Assembly (NCBI GenBank): GCA_006384855.1
Contig: VCJN01000600.1
Coordinates: forward strand, 62,001 to 126,000
Source of the DNA: Tetraselmis striata
Taxonomy: Eukaryota > Chlorophyta > Chlorodendrophyceae > Chlorodendrales > Chlorodendraceae
Direction of reading: 5' to 3'
DNA: 64,000 nt
In this document: piece after piece, positions 47,601-59,228 of the stretch
Numbering within the stretch: position 1 is the stretch's first letter
Layout: each line of letters starts with the position of its first letter
The notes under the pieces: generated by a model
Databases searched by the model: none
Told to the model about the DNA's origin: nothing
The model's input: the letters and a program-made list of their open reading frames with translations, nothing else
Translations under genes and position numbers: made by a program

Positions 47601-48641
47601 CGCCTTGGCCTTGTCGGACGCTGCGGCTGTCGCTGCGGCCTTCCGTGCCGCAGCGGCTTGCTCGCGTTGCTTGCGCCTCTCGGCGGACTCCGTGGGGGCG
47701 GGCTTGTCGGGGGTAGCCTTGGCGAACGCGGCCGCGGCACGGGCCTTGCCCGCTGCGGAAAGGCTGATCTCGAGGGTCTTGTCGTCGAACGCTCGGCGGA
47801 GTTGGTCGAGTTGCCCGGACACGGCGATGCGCCGTGGGGTGCAGAACTTTGCGTGGGCGAGCTCGGCGAAAACACGGTCCGCCTCTGTAGCCGTTGGTCC
47901 ATTCTTGGCGAGCTGGAGGTAGCCCAACCGGGAACGGGTGGCCTCCTCCGTCGCCAGGTGGGTGCGGTAGCAGGCGCGGAGCTCGGCAAGGGCCGCAGCC
48001 TTGCCTGCCGGCGTAGCAGACTCGGTCGAAAGCGACTCCAGAGCGCAGCGCATCGCCTCGTTGGCGCAGCTACTGAAGAAGGCATAGCAGCCTAGGTGCA
48101 GGTATTCGTCGTACGCTGCCTGACTCCGCTTATCCGCGAGGGCGCGGGCGGTGTCGTCGGTCAGGGTCCACAAGCGGGGCTCGTCGACGTCGCGCGGGGG
48201 GCGCTCCAGACCGGGGGGGATGACTCGGCCGTAGTAGGCAAAGTCGACGTACTCGAGCTCGTTGTCGGGTGCGTCTAGCTCAGCAGGAAGGGGCTCTCGC
48301 GCTCCTTGCTCACCACCCTCGGGCGCAGGCGTGCCCGCGGGGTTGGCTGGCTGGGTACCTTCGGGAGGAAGCGGGTTAGTGGGGGGGGCGAGTCGAGCGA
48401 GCAAGGCAGCCGTAGCAGCCTCAAACTGCCCGGCCAGCCGCTTCTCCAGGGCTTCCGCTTGGGCCGTCAGGCGTTTCTCCAATTCCGCGACAGATGCCGC
48501 CGTGGCGCCGCCCGGGGCGTCGTCCGCTAAGGCGTCTTCCGGTACAGGGCGAGGGGGCATCCTGCTGTCGCGGGGTGGGGAAGGTGTAGCGTCTCGGGAG
48601 GCTGAGGCTCGGGTCCGAGTCGGCATAGAGTAAGCTGACAC
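47586..48641 (-). CDS. Gag-like protein of the PAT element
   Basis: A 351-residue frame. A coiled segment near residues 45-90 is followed by an acidic/proline linker, a central globular part (YDEYLHLGCYAFFSS) and a Lys/Ala-rich basic tail. It occupies the first-ORF position of the element, where DIRS-type elements have a gag-like protein. Sequence similarity to known gag proteins is not evident, so the role is inferred from position. Confidence 0.6.
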   Translation of the reverse strand: MSAYSMPTRTRASASRDATPSPPRDSRMPPRPVPEDALADDAPGGATAASVAELEKRLTAQAEALEKRLAGQFEAATAALLARLAPPTNPLPPEGTQPANPAGTPAPEGGEQGAREPLPAELDAPDNELEYVDFAYYGRVIPPGLERPPRDVDEPRLWTLTDDTARALADKRSQAAYDEYLHLGCYAFFSSCANEAMRCALESLSTESATPAGKAAALAELRACYRTHLATEEATRSRLGYLQLAKNGPTATEADRVFAELAHAKFCTPRRIAVSGQLDQLRRAFDDKTLEISLSAAGKARAAAAFAKATPDKPAPTESAERRKQREQAAAARKAAATAAASDKAKAKVTK

Positions 48642-48670
48642 TCTGCTCGACTGCTAGAGTCGAGACTGCT

Positions 48671-48848
48671 TGCGCGAGCCGGTTGAGGCGAGCGCAAAGC
48701 AGAGAGTGCCTGTGCCCGAGGGTGGATCCCTCAGGTCATAGTGCTGGTGCGGGCCGGCAGGCCTTAGTCCGTGCGCCGACCTCGGGGGTCGTGCGCAGTA
48801 CAACATAGCTAATGTACTGTAAACCTCTAGATGACTACATCTGACCAT
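48671..48848 (-). repeat. PAT element repeat A1 (5' end)
   Basis: The 5' terminus of the element in its own sense. Beyond 48848 the sequence returns to the host repeat R. Confidence 0.9.
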
Positions 48849-51444
48849 ATACTAGTTTGGATCATCTCAAAGTCGAGTCTAGTTTTGCCAGTCATGAGCG
48901 ACACAGCGCACGTAATCGCTATTTTCCCGTACTTTTTATGCTCGCGCCGCGCCGCCCGAAAGCCGGGTATGGGCCCACCAGCACATTCCGACTCACAACA
49001 CACCTATCGCCAGCCCCAACCATGCCGAAACCAAGCAAGAGGTCGCAGGGGAAGGTGGGTAGGCAGGCGCGAGCCCGGGCGGCAGCGGCTGTGCCGGCGG
49101 AGGCTGCGGATGGTCGCCCAACGGCGGGGTTGGCGGCATGCCGCCATGCCGGCCGCCGCCGTTGCGGCCCGTAATTGCTCGCCCCAGCATACCCAGCCGC
49201 GCACCACAAAACAGCTTGCGTCGGCCGTGTCTGAGAGAGACGCGTTGACCCAGATGGTAGAGAGGCTGAGGGCCGAGGCGGAGATTATGCGGACGGCGGC
49301 GGCGCGGCACCGCGAGGTGGAGAGGGAGCTGCGGTTGCGATTGGCTGAAGCTGAAGCAACAGCAGCCGAGAGCAGAGAGGCGGCTCGGGATGCCGCAACA
49401 AAGTCATACCACGTCCGCTACAACGCCGCCAAGCGCAAGCGCGCCGAGGCGGAGAGCGACGAGGGCAACGGTGATTCCAGCTCTGGCGTCGACGACGCGG
49501 GCAACAGCAGCGGCAGCAGCGAGGACTCCGAGCAGGAGGAGGGCAGACCGCCTATCCGTCGGAACCGGCCCAAGGATTTGCACTACAAAATACGGAGAGA
49601 TCGCCAGGCCGCAAAGGACTCCATCGACCTCCACATTCGTAAGAAGTGCCAAGCTCTCGAAGATCTCTCGAGCGACATGTTTGGCGGCAAGTGGGCGGAG
49701 TTTTACAAGGCGGGTGGGCTCGGGGAGCTAGAAGAGATACGGCTAGCGGCGGCGGCGGCGCAACCAGGTGGCGAGAACAGCGAAGGCGGCATCGACGCAG
49801 CGGGCGCTGGTGGTGACGGAAGTGCCGCTACTGATACTCCCATAGCGTGTAACCCTAGCCTGAGCCATGCGGAGAAGCAACAGCGGTCCATGACTCACAT
49901 GCCGCGCTGGATGCTGAGATCTCCCTTCAACAAATACCGGCATCTGCTCCATGCCATCTTGTCTGACATGGGGCACAATAGGCAGGTGGAGTTGGCCGCC
50001 AAAGCAGTCATGGAGCAGCACTGGATCGAGCAAGCTGTCAAGATTTTTACGGACTGTGCCAACACCAGCAGATCGTGGAAGAAGCTGCGGGTGATGCTAT
50101 CCCACCGCAAGGATCCTTTGACACTCAGGCTTCTGGACACCGTTGCTGTGCTCTGAGGGGACATCATCACTTGCCGTGCCAGGGTATGATTGGATTCAGT
50201 CCAGAATGGCAGAGCACATGGCCAGCTTGGGCATGCAGCGTGGTGATCCATGCTGCAAGGTCAGTACCAGGACTGTTGTGGTGGACAGGATGGAGATTTT
50301 GGACAAGATGTTATTGCTGCCGCTTGCTGGATCCTCCATTACAGCCCAACACCTTATCGACACCACAGGAATGTTCAAAAACCCCCGCACAAACGGGACA
50401 TCGGCTGTGGCGAAGCTCATCTATGACGACTCTAGTGTCACGGATGAGGCGCATAAGGTGAACACGGTCAGCAACCATATCCTGCTCACCTTTTTCCTCC
50501 GCGACGATTGTTGGGTGGACCTGCAAGCATATTGCAGCCACATCCCCCCAGAGCTAGGGCAACTGGTCAAGGAGGGCATTAACGTGAATGACAAGCACTA
50601 CAACATCTCGCTTACCTGCGGGGGCGACCTGAAGATTCTTCGTGGCTTGCTTGGCCATTGTGGCTGCTCCAGCAAATTCCCTTGCATCTATTGCTTGGGC
50701 GAGGACGGCAACGAGCTCGCCATGAGTCTGCAACAGTGGCTGGCAGCAGGCATTGGCATGCGGGATATCGACGAGCTTGAGCTCATGACGCACACAGTCA
50801 TGGATTCTACCCGCCCTTCCCCCAAGTGCAAGAACAAGCAGGTGTCGGCAACAAGCAAGGAGCTAGGTGACGAGGACATGGGCACCGCGAGGAGAAGGGC
50901 GCTGCAACAAGACCACTTCGGAATGTGCAGGGGCAGGAAGCCCTACATCAAGCTCGTGAGCATCCTGGACTACATTGTGGACATTCTGCACTTGATGCTA
51001 CGGGTCGTGCCGCAGATTTTCGAGCACACGATCTCCAAGCATTGTGATCAGGACAAGCTCATCAAGCTGGTGGAGTGGATGGAGGAGAAATTCAAGGTCA
51101 AGCTGTCAAGGAACAAACTTGGGTAGTCCAAGACTGGGACGAAGAAGATCGACTTAATTGCAGAGAGTTGGCCGGGCGATGTAAGCCAGGTGCTCCTAGA
51201 CAACTTCATCGACATTCTTCAGTTGGTCATCCCGCAATGGCAGCGGCGGGACAAGACCACCTACGCCAACGCCAAGAAGGTTTGGGAGCTCTTCTTTGAG
51301 CTACACTACCTGGTCACCCATGGCTGCGACGACAGCAATCCAGTGGCAGTGGAGGCACACGATCTTTGCCGAGCACATCGAACACTGTGTGTCGTAGGCC
51401 AGCTGCAAAGTGAAAGCAGGTCAAGACGACAACTGGGGGCCTGA
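48849..51444 (+). pseudogene. Decayed DNA-transposase-like gene
   Basis: Open frames on the plus strand spell one long protein broken in two or three places. The N-terminal third is a charged coiled coil (ERDALTQMVERLRAEAE; acidic serine stretch near 49460-49550). The central part has the box GGDLKILRGLLGHCGCSS followed by FPCIYCL: a conserved Asp with a downstream CxxC. I associate this pattern with cut-and-paste transposases of the CACTA/KDZ/Plavaka type. The C-terminal part (51190-51444) is rich in aromatic and Leu residues. Terminal inverted repeats were not found. The first about 15 bases belong to repeat R. Confidence 0.5.
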
Positions 51445-51520
51445 CCAGACCATTGCAACGGACGCAAGGCGCGGCGGGGTCCGGGCATGGGTCGTCGCTA
51501 TGCTGCTTATGCAAGCACAC

Positions 51521-52323
51521 GAGGCAGCACGAGCCGCCGCGCAAGCGACATCCTGTACGAGGGCGACAGCTCACTTTCAGCACACCACATCTACACAGCA
51601 TGCCTCGACTAACTCTTGCACACCCAACAACTTCACGCCCACACGTTATTGGTTGTAGCAAACACCCATAGGCATGTTTTCTAGCCTTTCGCAGGTGCCG
51701 AGCGGCCGACACGCGTTGGGGGTTTCGCTCTCGCAAGTAGGTAGATGGTGCGACAAGCTAGTGTGTCCGAGGCAAACTCGAGCAGCAGGAAATGGGGTGA
51801 ATCGGGCAGCTCACCGCACGGAGGAACTCCCGGCCGGTCAAGGCCCGGTCAGCGACACCTTGGGGGTATGGGTGGACCACGCGGGTACGGTGCGTGGTGG
51901 TCAGTGATGGCCCGCAGGGAGCAGAGTGACTGTAAGAAAACGAGGCAGCACGAGCCGCCGCGCAGCGACATCCTGTACAGAAGCGGCATCTCACTGTCAG
52001 CACACCACATTCTATACAACATGCCTCGACTTGCACACCCAGCAACTTCACGCCCACACGTTATAGGTTGTAGCAAGCAGCCACAAGCATGTTTTCCAGC
52101 CTTTCGCAGGTGCCGAGCGGCCGAGACGCGTGAGGTCTGGCTCTCGCGAGTAGGTAGATGGTGCGACGGGTAGTGTGTCCGAGGCAAACTCGAGCAGCAG
52201 GAAATGGGGCGAATCGGGCAGCTCACCGCACGGAGGAACTCCCGGCCGGTCAAGGCCCGGTCAGCGACACCTTGGGGGTATGGGTGGACCACGCGGGTAC
52301 GGTGGTGGTCAGTGATGGCCCGT
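51521..52323 (+). repeat. Tandem duplication, about 390 bp x 2
   Basis: Copy 1 is 51521-51915 and copy 2 is 51942-52323 (offset about 420). They share long blocks such as AACTCGAGCAGCAGGAAATG and GGTCAAGGCCCGGTCAGCGA, with small indels. No protein is recognised. The duplication lies beyond the 3' end of the second tyrosine-recombinase element and may be part of its terminal region. Confidence 0.8.
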
Positions 52324-52449
52324 GGGCAGCGGCATGGGCTGCGAAAAGAGGTTTGGCTGTGGGCGGTTGCGATGTGGTTTGCGAGCCGCGCGTGCACTGC
52401 CGAAATACCGTTAGGTTGTTCGATATACGGGGTAATAAAAATCGGCCCG

Positions 52450-55080
52450 CGGCCCGCGCCCCGTACGCTGTGGAACGGAGAGAGCGGTGGATTGACGGAG
52501 AAGGGGTAGCGCCAAGTCATGAAGGGGGCACCGGGAAGGCCACCGCTGCGGAGTCATGTTGGACTTGGGAGTGGCGGAGGGGCGCGATGTGACCGAAGAA
52601 GAACCATGCGCCATGCGAAGGAATAACGTTGGGGTAGATGTAGTCCAGAACGACGTCGGAGTTAATGGCCCAGCCGCCTTGGTATCGAATGTGGGACAGT
52701 GGAGCTCCGATGTCGTTAGCGGCAGACGTTGCTCCCTTGCGAAGGCTGTGTGAGCTCCCACACAGGGGCAACACCGACAAGACGAACGGATGTAGAGAGC
52801 TAGCTAGTCCGACATTGTAGCGGCGGTCCAAGATTTGGACTGCTCGCTTGGGGTGACCGCCCAAAAGTTTGTCTCGGCCAAGGCGACAGGAACCAGGGGG
52901 ACAGACTGCACGTGGTTGATGAAGTGTTGCAGGAGACGTGCAACGCGGGCGGGGGTGTTCTGACACTGGATGGAGCAGCACGCGCAAGTCGTCGGGGCCC
53001 CTCGACCAGCGCGGCCTTTCTCGCGGTACACATGCAGGGTAATGTTGTAATCGTCGACATGCACATCCCGCACTCGGCAGGTCACGCCAGGAAGTCCCCT
53101 GGCAAAGAATATGAAGTTGACAACCGAGGCCACGTACGAGGGCTCGGAGGTTGTACTGGTACCCCGGAGTGGGAACAGACACAATCAACTCTGCCTGCTC
53201 GACGAAGCTGTAAGCGACATCAACATGCAAGGGGACACGCAAAGGGGCAGCCTCCAGGCGGCGTTGACGTAGCATTAGCCCACGACAAGCTGCGGTAAGG
53301 TGCATGCTTTCCTTAGCGATCGGGTCGAGGCTGTGCAGCTCGAAGAACATGTTGATCGCGGACAGGTAGGGCTGCAACGACTTAGCCCCAATGTGCCCTC
53401 GCTCAAAAACCCAAGCGACGTACCGGACAACAGTAGCAGTGGTCGCCTCCAGCGGGCTGATGTTCTCAGAGTCGTGGCAGAACTCCGCGAACTGAGAGAG
53501 TCTGCCGGCGTAACTCTTGAGGGTCTGACTGGTGAGAGAACTGGAGAGTAGATCGAGGGTCCGCTGTCCCATCTCGTTTGAGCCGAATGCGTCTTGCAGC
53601 CGACCGGAGCGAAGCAGCCCAAGGGGCAAAAACTTTGGGCTCGTCAATTACGAAGTGCGGTGCTTGGCGGACAGAGTAACTAACCGAGGGGCGGCTACTG
53701 TTAGCAAAATACTCGGCGGCAGCGGTTAGGTTTCCGGCGGTTGGCCGGTAGTTGGTAGACGGGTTTGCCACAGCATCATGTCGGGTTTGCGGGGCTAGGT
53801 TCAGGTAGGAGGGCCGCGCCGCGCGCCATTCGCGCTCGTAGCACCTGTCACGCGCGTACACGGCCGCGCGAAGCTTGGTCGTTGCGAACCAGTTGTAGCA
53901 CGCAGTGTAACAACTGACTGACGCAGCGGTGAGATGGTACGGAAGGGCGGCGGTTTGTTGAACCGCCATGCGCATGTGTGCGGATGGTTGAGCCGCACTC
54001 GATTGTAGCTGTAAGAAGCGCCGCACCGAGGAAGGTCTAAATGAAGTTTGTAAGGGGGGGGGGGGGGTCTGGTCCTTACACATGACGCTCATCCCGTCGT
54101 TGAGCTGTTAGCATTCGCCTTGCGGCGGTCACCGAAAGGTGGCCTCGCAAAGCGCCAGCAGCTCCGACGAAAGGCGCCCCACACCGTCACTCGTGCTCGG
54201 CTTCGCGGCCACGCCCACGACCGCCAGCACGCCCACGTCCCCGCCCGCGCCCTGCAGCCGCTGCCGCTACTCGAGGAGTAGCAGTTGCTTTGGCGCTGCT
54301 GGCAACTGTCGCCTCGAAGACGCGACGCTCGTAGTCCCTCATGAGGTCCCCATAAATCGCAGAACCTAGGTGCTCAGAAGCAGGCTGAAAGTGTTGGGCT
54401 CGCAGCACGTCCAGAACACCTTGATCACCGTGCACGCGTTGACGACCTCATTAAGCCTCCGTAAGAAGGCCAGACGAAAGCGAAACGCCTTGCTCGGAAT
54501 CGCGCGTGATTCCGAGCACGTGCGAGGTGGGGGGTGAAGTCTTGATTTGCAGCTGGGACGTAGGGTAGCAGATCGTCAAGAGCTCCAAAAAGTGCGGTCA
54601 TGTGGGCGCCGAAACACGACATCCAAAAATACTCCTCCTGGGCCGACATACGCCGGTCATCCTGCTTGAGGTACTCGTAGTTCGTTAGGTCGGTGCCCAC
54701 GGGGAAGAGTCCAGGCACTCGGCTGACCGGTCGAACGGCCTCGTAACCAGACTTTGCTCGTTGCAGTAGTTCTGGCACTGCGAGGTAGTCATCTTCGTCA
54801 CTCACGGATTTTGCTCCGACACGGCCGCTCTGGGCTAGCTCTAGCAAGTCGGGGCGCTCTGCGGCTCCCCCGCTGCCTGTCGGCTGTCCCGCGATGCGCT
54901 GCCCGGAACCGGAGCCATGTGCCCCGTCTCCATCAACAACACAGTCACGAGCCGTCAGTAATAATTGAGCTATTGCAAGCTCGCGCAGCAATGTAGACTG
55001 GGCCTTCACGTCTGCTTGAAGCGATTCGAGCGTCGGCTCAACGACGGGTTCTTCTCCATCTGACATGGTACGGACGTACG
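52450..55080 (-). mobile_element. Second tyrosine-recombinase element, no recognisable reverse transcriptase
   Basis: On the minus strand it has a gag-like region (about 55066-54187, ending in an Arg/Gly-rich RGRGRGRAGGRGRG tail), an unassigned middle frame (about 54092-53470) and a tyrosine recombinase (about 53647-52517) with SHSLRKGATSAA and a terminal box like that of the PAT element. The recombinase N-terminal part (TLKSYAGRLSQFAEFC) also parallels the other copy. There is no RT or RNase H region between the parts. It could be a non-autonomous DIRS-type derivative or a Crypton-like element. It looks broken in a few places and older than the PAT element. Exact ends were not found. Confidence 0.6.
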
Positions 55081-55243
55081 GATGGGAATTTCACACACGG
55101 GTGGTGAGCCGGGTGTGGTTTGGAACAACCTGGGGTGACCTTGCTCGCAACAGGTTACGATACAGTTTTAACATCGCTGCGTTACACGCAGCGAAAACTG
55201 GAAGATGGCAGGCTCAGCTGTTCTGGCTGCTTTTATGTCTACT

Positions 55244-55362
55244 AGTGCTGCACCCAAAAAAGGCGCAACGACAGGTGCCTAGCAGTTCCCGTTCCACCGA
55301 TCAGCACTTGTAGCCGAAAAGCGGTTAGGGAAAGGGAGGAAACCCCATAAACTAGTTTAGAC
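55244..55362 (+). repeat. Repeat R, copy 2 (uninterrupted)
   Basis: Matches 43852-43962 joined to 48849-48862. It reads straight through GAAACCCCATAAACTAGTTT where copy 1 is interrupted, so it serves as an empty-site reference for the PAT element. R may be the end of another transposon. Confidence 0.75.
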
Positions 55363-55837
55363 CAGTCCGCGCGCGGCGACGGAATCAAGTGCCACTATTT
55401 ATCTCGGCACTTTGCGACATAGTCGCGCGGTTTTATCACCGTAGCGAGCAACATCCACAGCCTTCGCCCAATGATCCGCCCTCTCATCTACCCCGGCACG
55501 ACTTTCCATGCAGCCGATGAATCGTCATCCTAGCTCATCATCATGGCAAGTGTGGATCCCGGGGGAACACAGGACCGCTCCTACCCGCTTGAAACACGCA
55601 GTGATGAGTTTTTGCTTCCTGAAATGTTGTGGGGTCTAATTTGGAAATCGAGTATTCGACCGGCAGTGCGCTGAGCCGTTGGAAACGGTGGAGCAACCGA
55701 GACGCTTTGCGTGTTGAGCAGTCGTCACTAATAAGGAATATTCATAACGAGTACTGCTATTCCCTTGTCACTGTCAGACGCACAGCCATATATCCAAACT
55801 TGTCCTCTCAAAAATCTGCGCACTGTAGTGGGTACAT
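55363..55837. other. No recognisable gene
   Basis: Short frames only, between repeat R and the SINE. Confidence 0.45.
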
Positions 55838-56090
55838 CCCTTGTCCGCTCGGTTGAGCGGTCGTCTCGTACGCGAGAGGTCCGGGTATCGATTCCTGGCT
55901 GATGCATTTTCGGTAATATCGTCCCGGCGTGTCCTGGGTTTCCCTGGTTGATGCATTAGCCTTTCGGGCTTCGAATGAGGCGATGATCTATGGGCTATGC
56001 CAGACCTACGACTGCAGTTGGCGCACGAGGTCAAGTGCTGGGGCGGCTTCGGCCGATGTCCCGGGGCGAACTTTACTTTACTTTTTACTG
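55838..56090 (+). mobile_element. tRNA-headed SINE, copy 2
   Basis: The head has CTCGGTTGAGCGG (A-box-like) and GGGTATCGATTCC (B-box-like), 45-50 bp apart, with a pairable CTCG/CGAG stem between. The body at 55918-55990 aligns with 14930-15010. The 3' end is ACTTTACTTTACTTTTTACT, an AT-rich tail as in many SINEs. A Pol III internal promoter is inferred. Confidence 0.7.
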
Positions 56091-56825
56091 TAGTGGGTCC
56101 GCCTCAGTATTTACAATTTAAATGATTTGCATTGTGTATGTGGGCGTATCTCTCGAGATTTTCAGCCACTGCGATGAGCGATTATGTTTCTTTCTAGGAA
56201 ATTCCTTTTCTGATAGTGAGCCCAGGCGATGAAGGTACCCGGGTGCATGCGGCTCTCTGCTATAGATCTCAGAGCCTTACACACCCCCTGACTGTGACCG
56301 TAGGATCTCCGCAGATCGGCCTATAGATGCGCCCACCAACGCAGGATGAAGGGCCACCTATACATTCTGAGCTGCTGGGCAAGAAGCGGACATGTACTGC
56401 CACGGAATACAACAGGCCAAGAAACCACCAATGAGCGCGCGTGCCATTTGATTGGGCTTGTGTGTCCCAATATGAATGATGAATTGTTTTGCCATTTCGT
56501 GTCTCGACTTCCGTGCTGTAATCTGATATGTTGCAACTATTTTGCAGTGTTCCCCCCAAAACTTGCCAAGGGGGGGGGGGGGGGGGGGGTGAATTGCAAT
56601 ATCAATTCTGTGCGATTCCATTGTGTGTTAGCGGTGTGTGCTGGTGAAGCAAAACGGACACTGCAGAGCCGTAAAAACACGAGCCAACCCAGTTACTTAT
56701 GGAAACAGTGCGGCCCAGCTCGACCCGGACGCAACCCACGTGGGTGTGGGGGTGAGTCAGCAGGGACGGCTGCCTTGCGCAGAGTCAGCTCGGAAGCTTC
56801 GGGGACGCAGAGAGACCCGTTCTGC
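56091..56825. other. 3' flank of eL27; G tract
   Basis: A G run of about 18 bases lies near 56572-56589. No gene is seen. Confidence 0.45.
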
Positions 56826-56830
56826 TTACA
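56826..56830 (-). promoter_or_regulatory. Candidate polyadenylation signal TGTAA (eL27)
   Basis: TGTAA on the minus strand, 32 bases after the eL27 stop codon. Confidence 0.5.
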
Positions 56831-56861
56831 CGTCAGAGACCAGCACGCTAGTCGGCGCCGC

Positions 56862-59228
56862 CTAGAAGTGCAGCTTGGTGAAGAACCACCTGTTCTTGCC
56901 GGTCTTGAACTTCTCCTCCATCAGCTTCTTGGTCTCCTGCAGGGCACACGGCCAGGGACAACCGCGTGAGGGGCGGATGAGCGGGTGGCACAACGGGGCG
57001 ATGGCTTGGTGCGGCTTGCTGCCGTTTAGCTGGTTATACTTATCATTTCAGCCGATTATCTTTTAGAGTGAGACACAGCTTCAGCACATAAATCTGCGGC
57101 GCCCTTCTGACGCAAAGGCTCTGGTTTGTGTTGATGTCTCTGCTCGATAATGCCGTGGACCATCGCAGGATTCCAGTGAACCAGTCGCAGGAGCCTGATC
57201 CCACTCGCACCGGCACGGCAGAATCGCGTGTGCGTCATGTCAAGAGGAACTATGGAAACTCACACCCATGGATGACACTGCCGACGATGTATGCAGACAG
57301 ACTCGGGATCAATGTCATGTGACACGTCGGCGGGGGAAAAAAAGGGACAGGGATGGGGGCGAGAGGGGGGAGGCTCTATGGCAGTATAAGGGCGTGTCTG
57401 CGGCTGCAGCTGTGACTCATTTAACCTAAAGAACGGCTTCCAGCAGTGCAGTGTGTTTGTAGGTGTGTGTGCGTGCAGCCAGAATTGGGTGGTGGTGGTG
57501 GGGGGGGGTGTCACCTTGCGGGCCTCCGTGCGCTTGGTGGAGTTCTCGATGACGTCGGGCGTGACGACCGACTTGAGGTCCACGTCCAGCGTGTAGCGCG
57601 TGGGCATGATGTGGTTGTAGTTCACCAGCTTCACAAAGGTCTGCGGGCGCCGAGGCCGCGAGGACAGTGTCAGACGCCGCCCTCCTTTGTCCCATTTCAC
57701 GCCCAGCGCAATCAAACACCATTACATGGGCTGTGCGAGACGATATACCCAGTCGCAAGTCCTCGCGACACATGACCTCACTCACATCAAATCGCACCAG
57801 GAACGCTGTAACCGTACTTTGGGGTCCCCCTTACTACCGTAAATCACTATATCGCCATGATTGAACCCACGCGAACACAAGATACTATGCTTTGTCTCTT
57901 GAAATTTATCATGATACGCCACAAGACTTCACGGATGTTCCGAGAGGATACTACGAAACACTTGCCCAGGTTTGGGCCCGAGCAACAAAACAATTGGGAA
58001 AGGCGAGTCCCACTCTCCCGGGCCACGCATAGCTCGCGCCACTGGCGCTGCCCAATCAAAGGATCTGGCACGCAGCTAAATGCGGTCGCTATCCCAGCAG
58101 CGCGGAGTAGCATCGCCCCTGTAAGACATGGTTGTGCGGTGGTGAGGTACATTGGGGGGATGAGCAGCCGTACCTTCACAGTGGAGCGCTTGGCCTGCTT
58201 CTTCTGGGAGGACCTCTTGATCACCTGCAAACCAAAGAGGACATAAATGGGTGAGATGGAGGGAAGAACGAGCATGGGCTGGCCTGGGAGCTGTAGCGCC
58301 GTCGCTGCGGTGGGCTGGCTTGCGGGGCGCGCTGGGGGGTAAGGGGGGCATACCTTCCGGGGCTCCTTGCACAGGCCGCAAACAAGCGCGTGGCCGTAGG
58401 GGCGGGCAGAGTTGCCGTCATCGTAGTTCTTCACAATGACCGCCTTCTTGCCGGCGTACCGACCCTTCAGGAGGATCACCACCTTGTTGGGCTGCGGCAT
58501 CGGGGGGAATAAAGGGTCAGCGCGACACATCCTGAGACGCTCACCCAGCAGGCTCAACCCCCTGACCAGGAAAGTGTTGACATCCAGCCCTCAGATGGGA
58601 CGTGAGATAGAGGAAGAGGGGATGGTGGTAGACTGTGCCTCTGCCTGGACGCCTCACTCTACCCATGAACAGCACAAATAAAGAGAAGTAAATCCACGTA
58701 ATGAAAATGAGACCTCCGCACGCCCATCGCTCAGAGCACCAAGCACCAGCTCGCCAGCGTTTCCGTGAGAGCAGAAAGCCAAGGAGATACCTCGCCTGTA
58801 AGAGAATCGAGAATAGGAGTGCGTGATTTGGGTTGGCGATGGTGGGAGGGATGGGGGGGGGAGGTGGGGCTTGCAGGAGCCCACTGCCTTCTGCCCCTCC
58901 TCACCCCCCCCCCCCCCCCCCCCCCTTTGTGCCGCCGCCGCCCCGCCCGACGTCACCCCGCCCTGCCCGATATCGCCACGCGCAACAGCACATGAAAATC
59001 CTTCCACTGACAGCTGCCGCGTGCCGCAAAGGCGGGAATCATAGCGCGCCACCAGCCCATCGGCCCGCTGGCGGCGTGGCCGCCGCGCCCGCCGCCACTT
59101 GCAGAGCTCGTACGAGGGGGCGGCGGCGCGGAGCGCGTTGAGCGCGCGCAACCACAGCGCGCCATGGGGCGAAGCGGAGGGGTGGGAGGGGTGCTCCAGC
59201 GCAGCCGCACCTTCAGGAACTTCACCAT
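56862..59228 (-). CDS. RPL27: 60S ribosomal protein eL27
   Basis: Five exons (minus strand): 59228-59211, 58491-58354, 58224-58174, 57640-57515, 56936-56862 (TAG). All are phase 0, so every intron falls between codons. The product is 135 residues, the usual length. It starts MVKFLK and continues [20 protein letters not shown], the KOW-type start of eL27, then [19 protein letters not shown], and ends [14 protein letters not shown], the conserved C-terminal signature. It is a component of the large cytosolic ribosomal subunit. The first exon is only 18 bases and the first intron is 719 bp, a common layout for ribosomal protein genes with regulatory first introns. A C run of about 20 bases (+ strand, 58905-58925) lies in this intron. 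Confidence 0.96.

Larger units (their letters stand above)
43963..48848 (-). mobile_element. PAT/DIRS-type tyrosine-recombinase retroelement
   Basis: Read on the minus strand the order is A1 (48848-48671), gag-like frame, reverse transcriptase with RNase H, a Dam-like methyltransferase region, tyrosine recombinase, then B1, A2, B2. This is the split-direct-repeat layout A1-ORFs-B1A2-B2 of PAT-like members of the DIRS order, also known from algae. A1 and A2 (44262-44085) are identical over 178 bp, so the insertion is recent. The element looks nearly whole, with perhaps one or two breaks. It sits inside repeat R. Confidence 0.85.
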
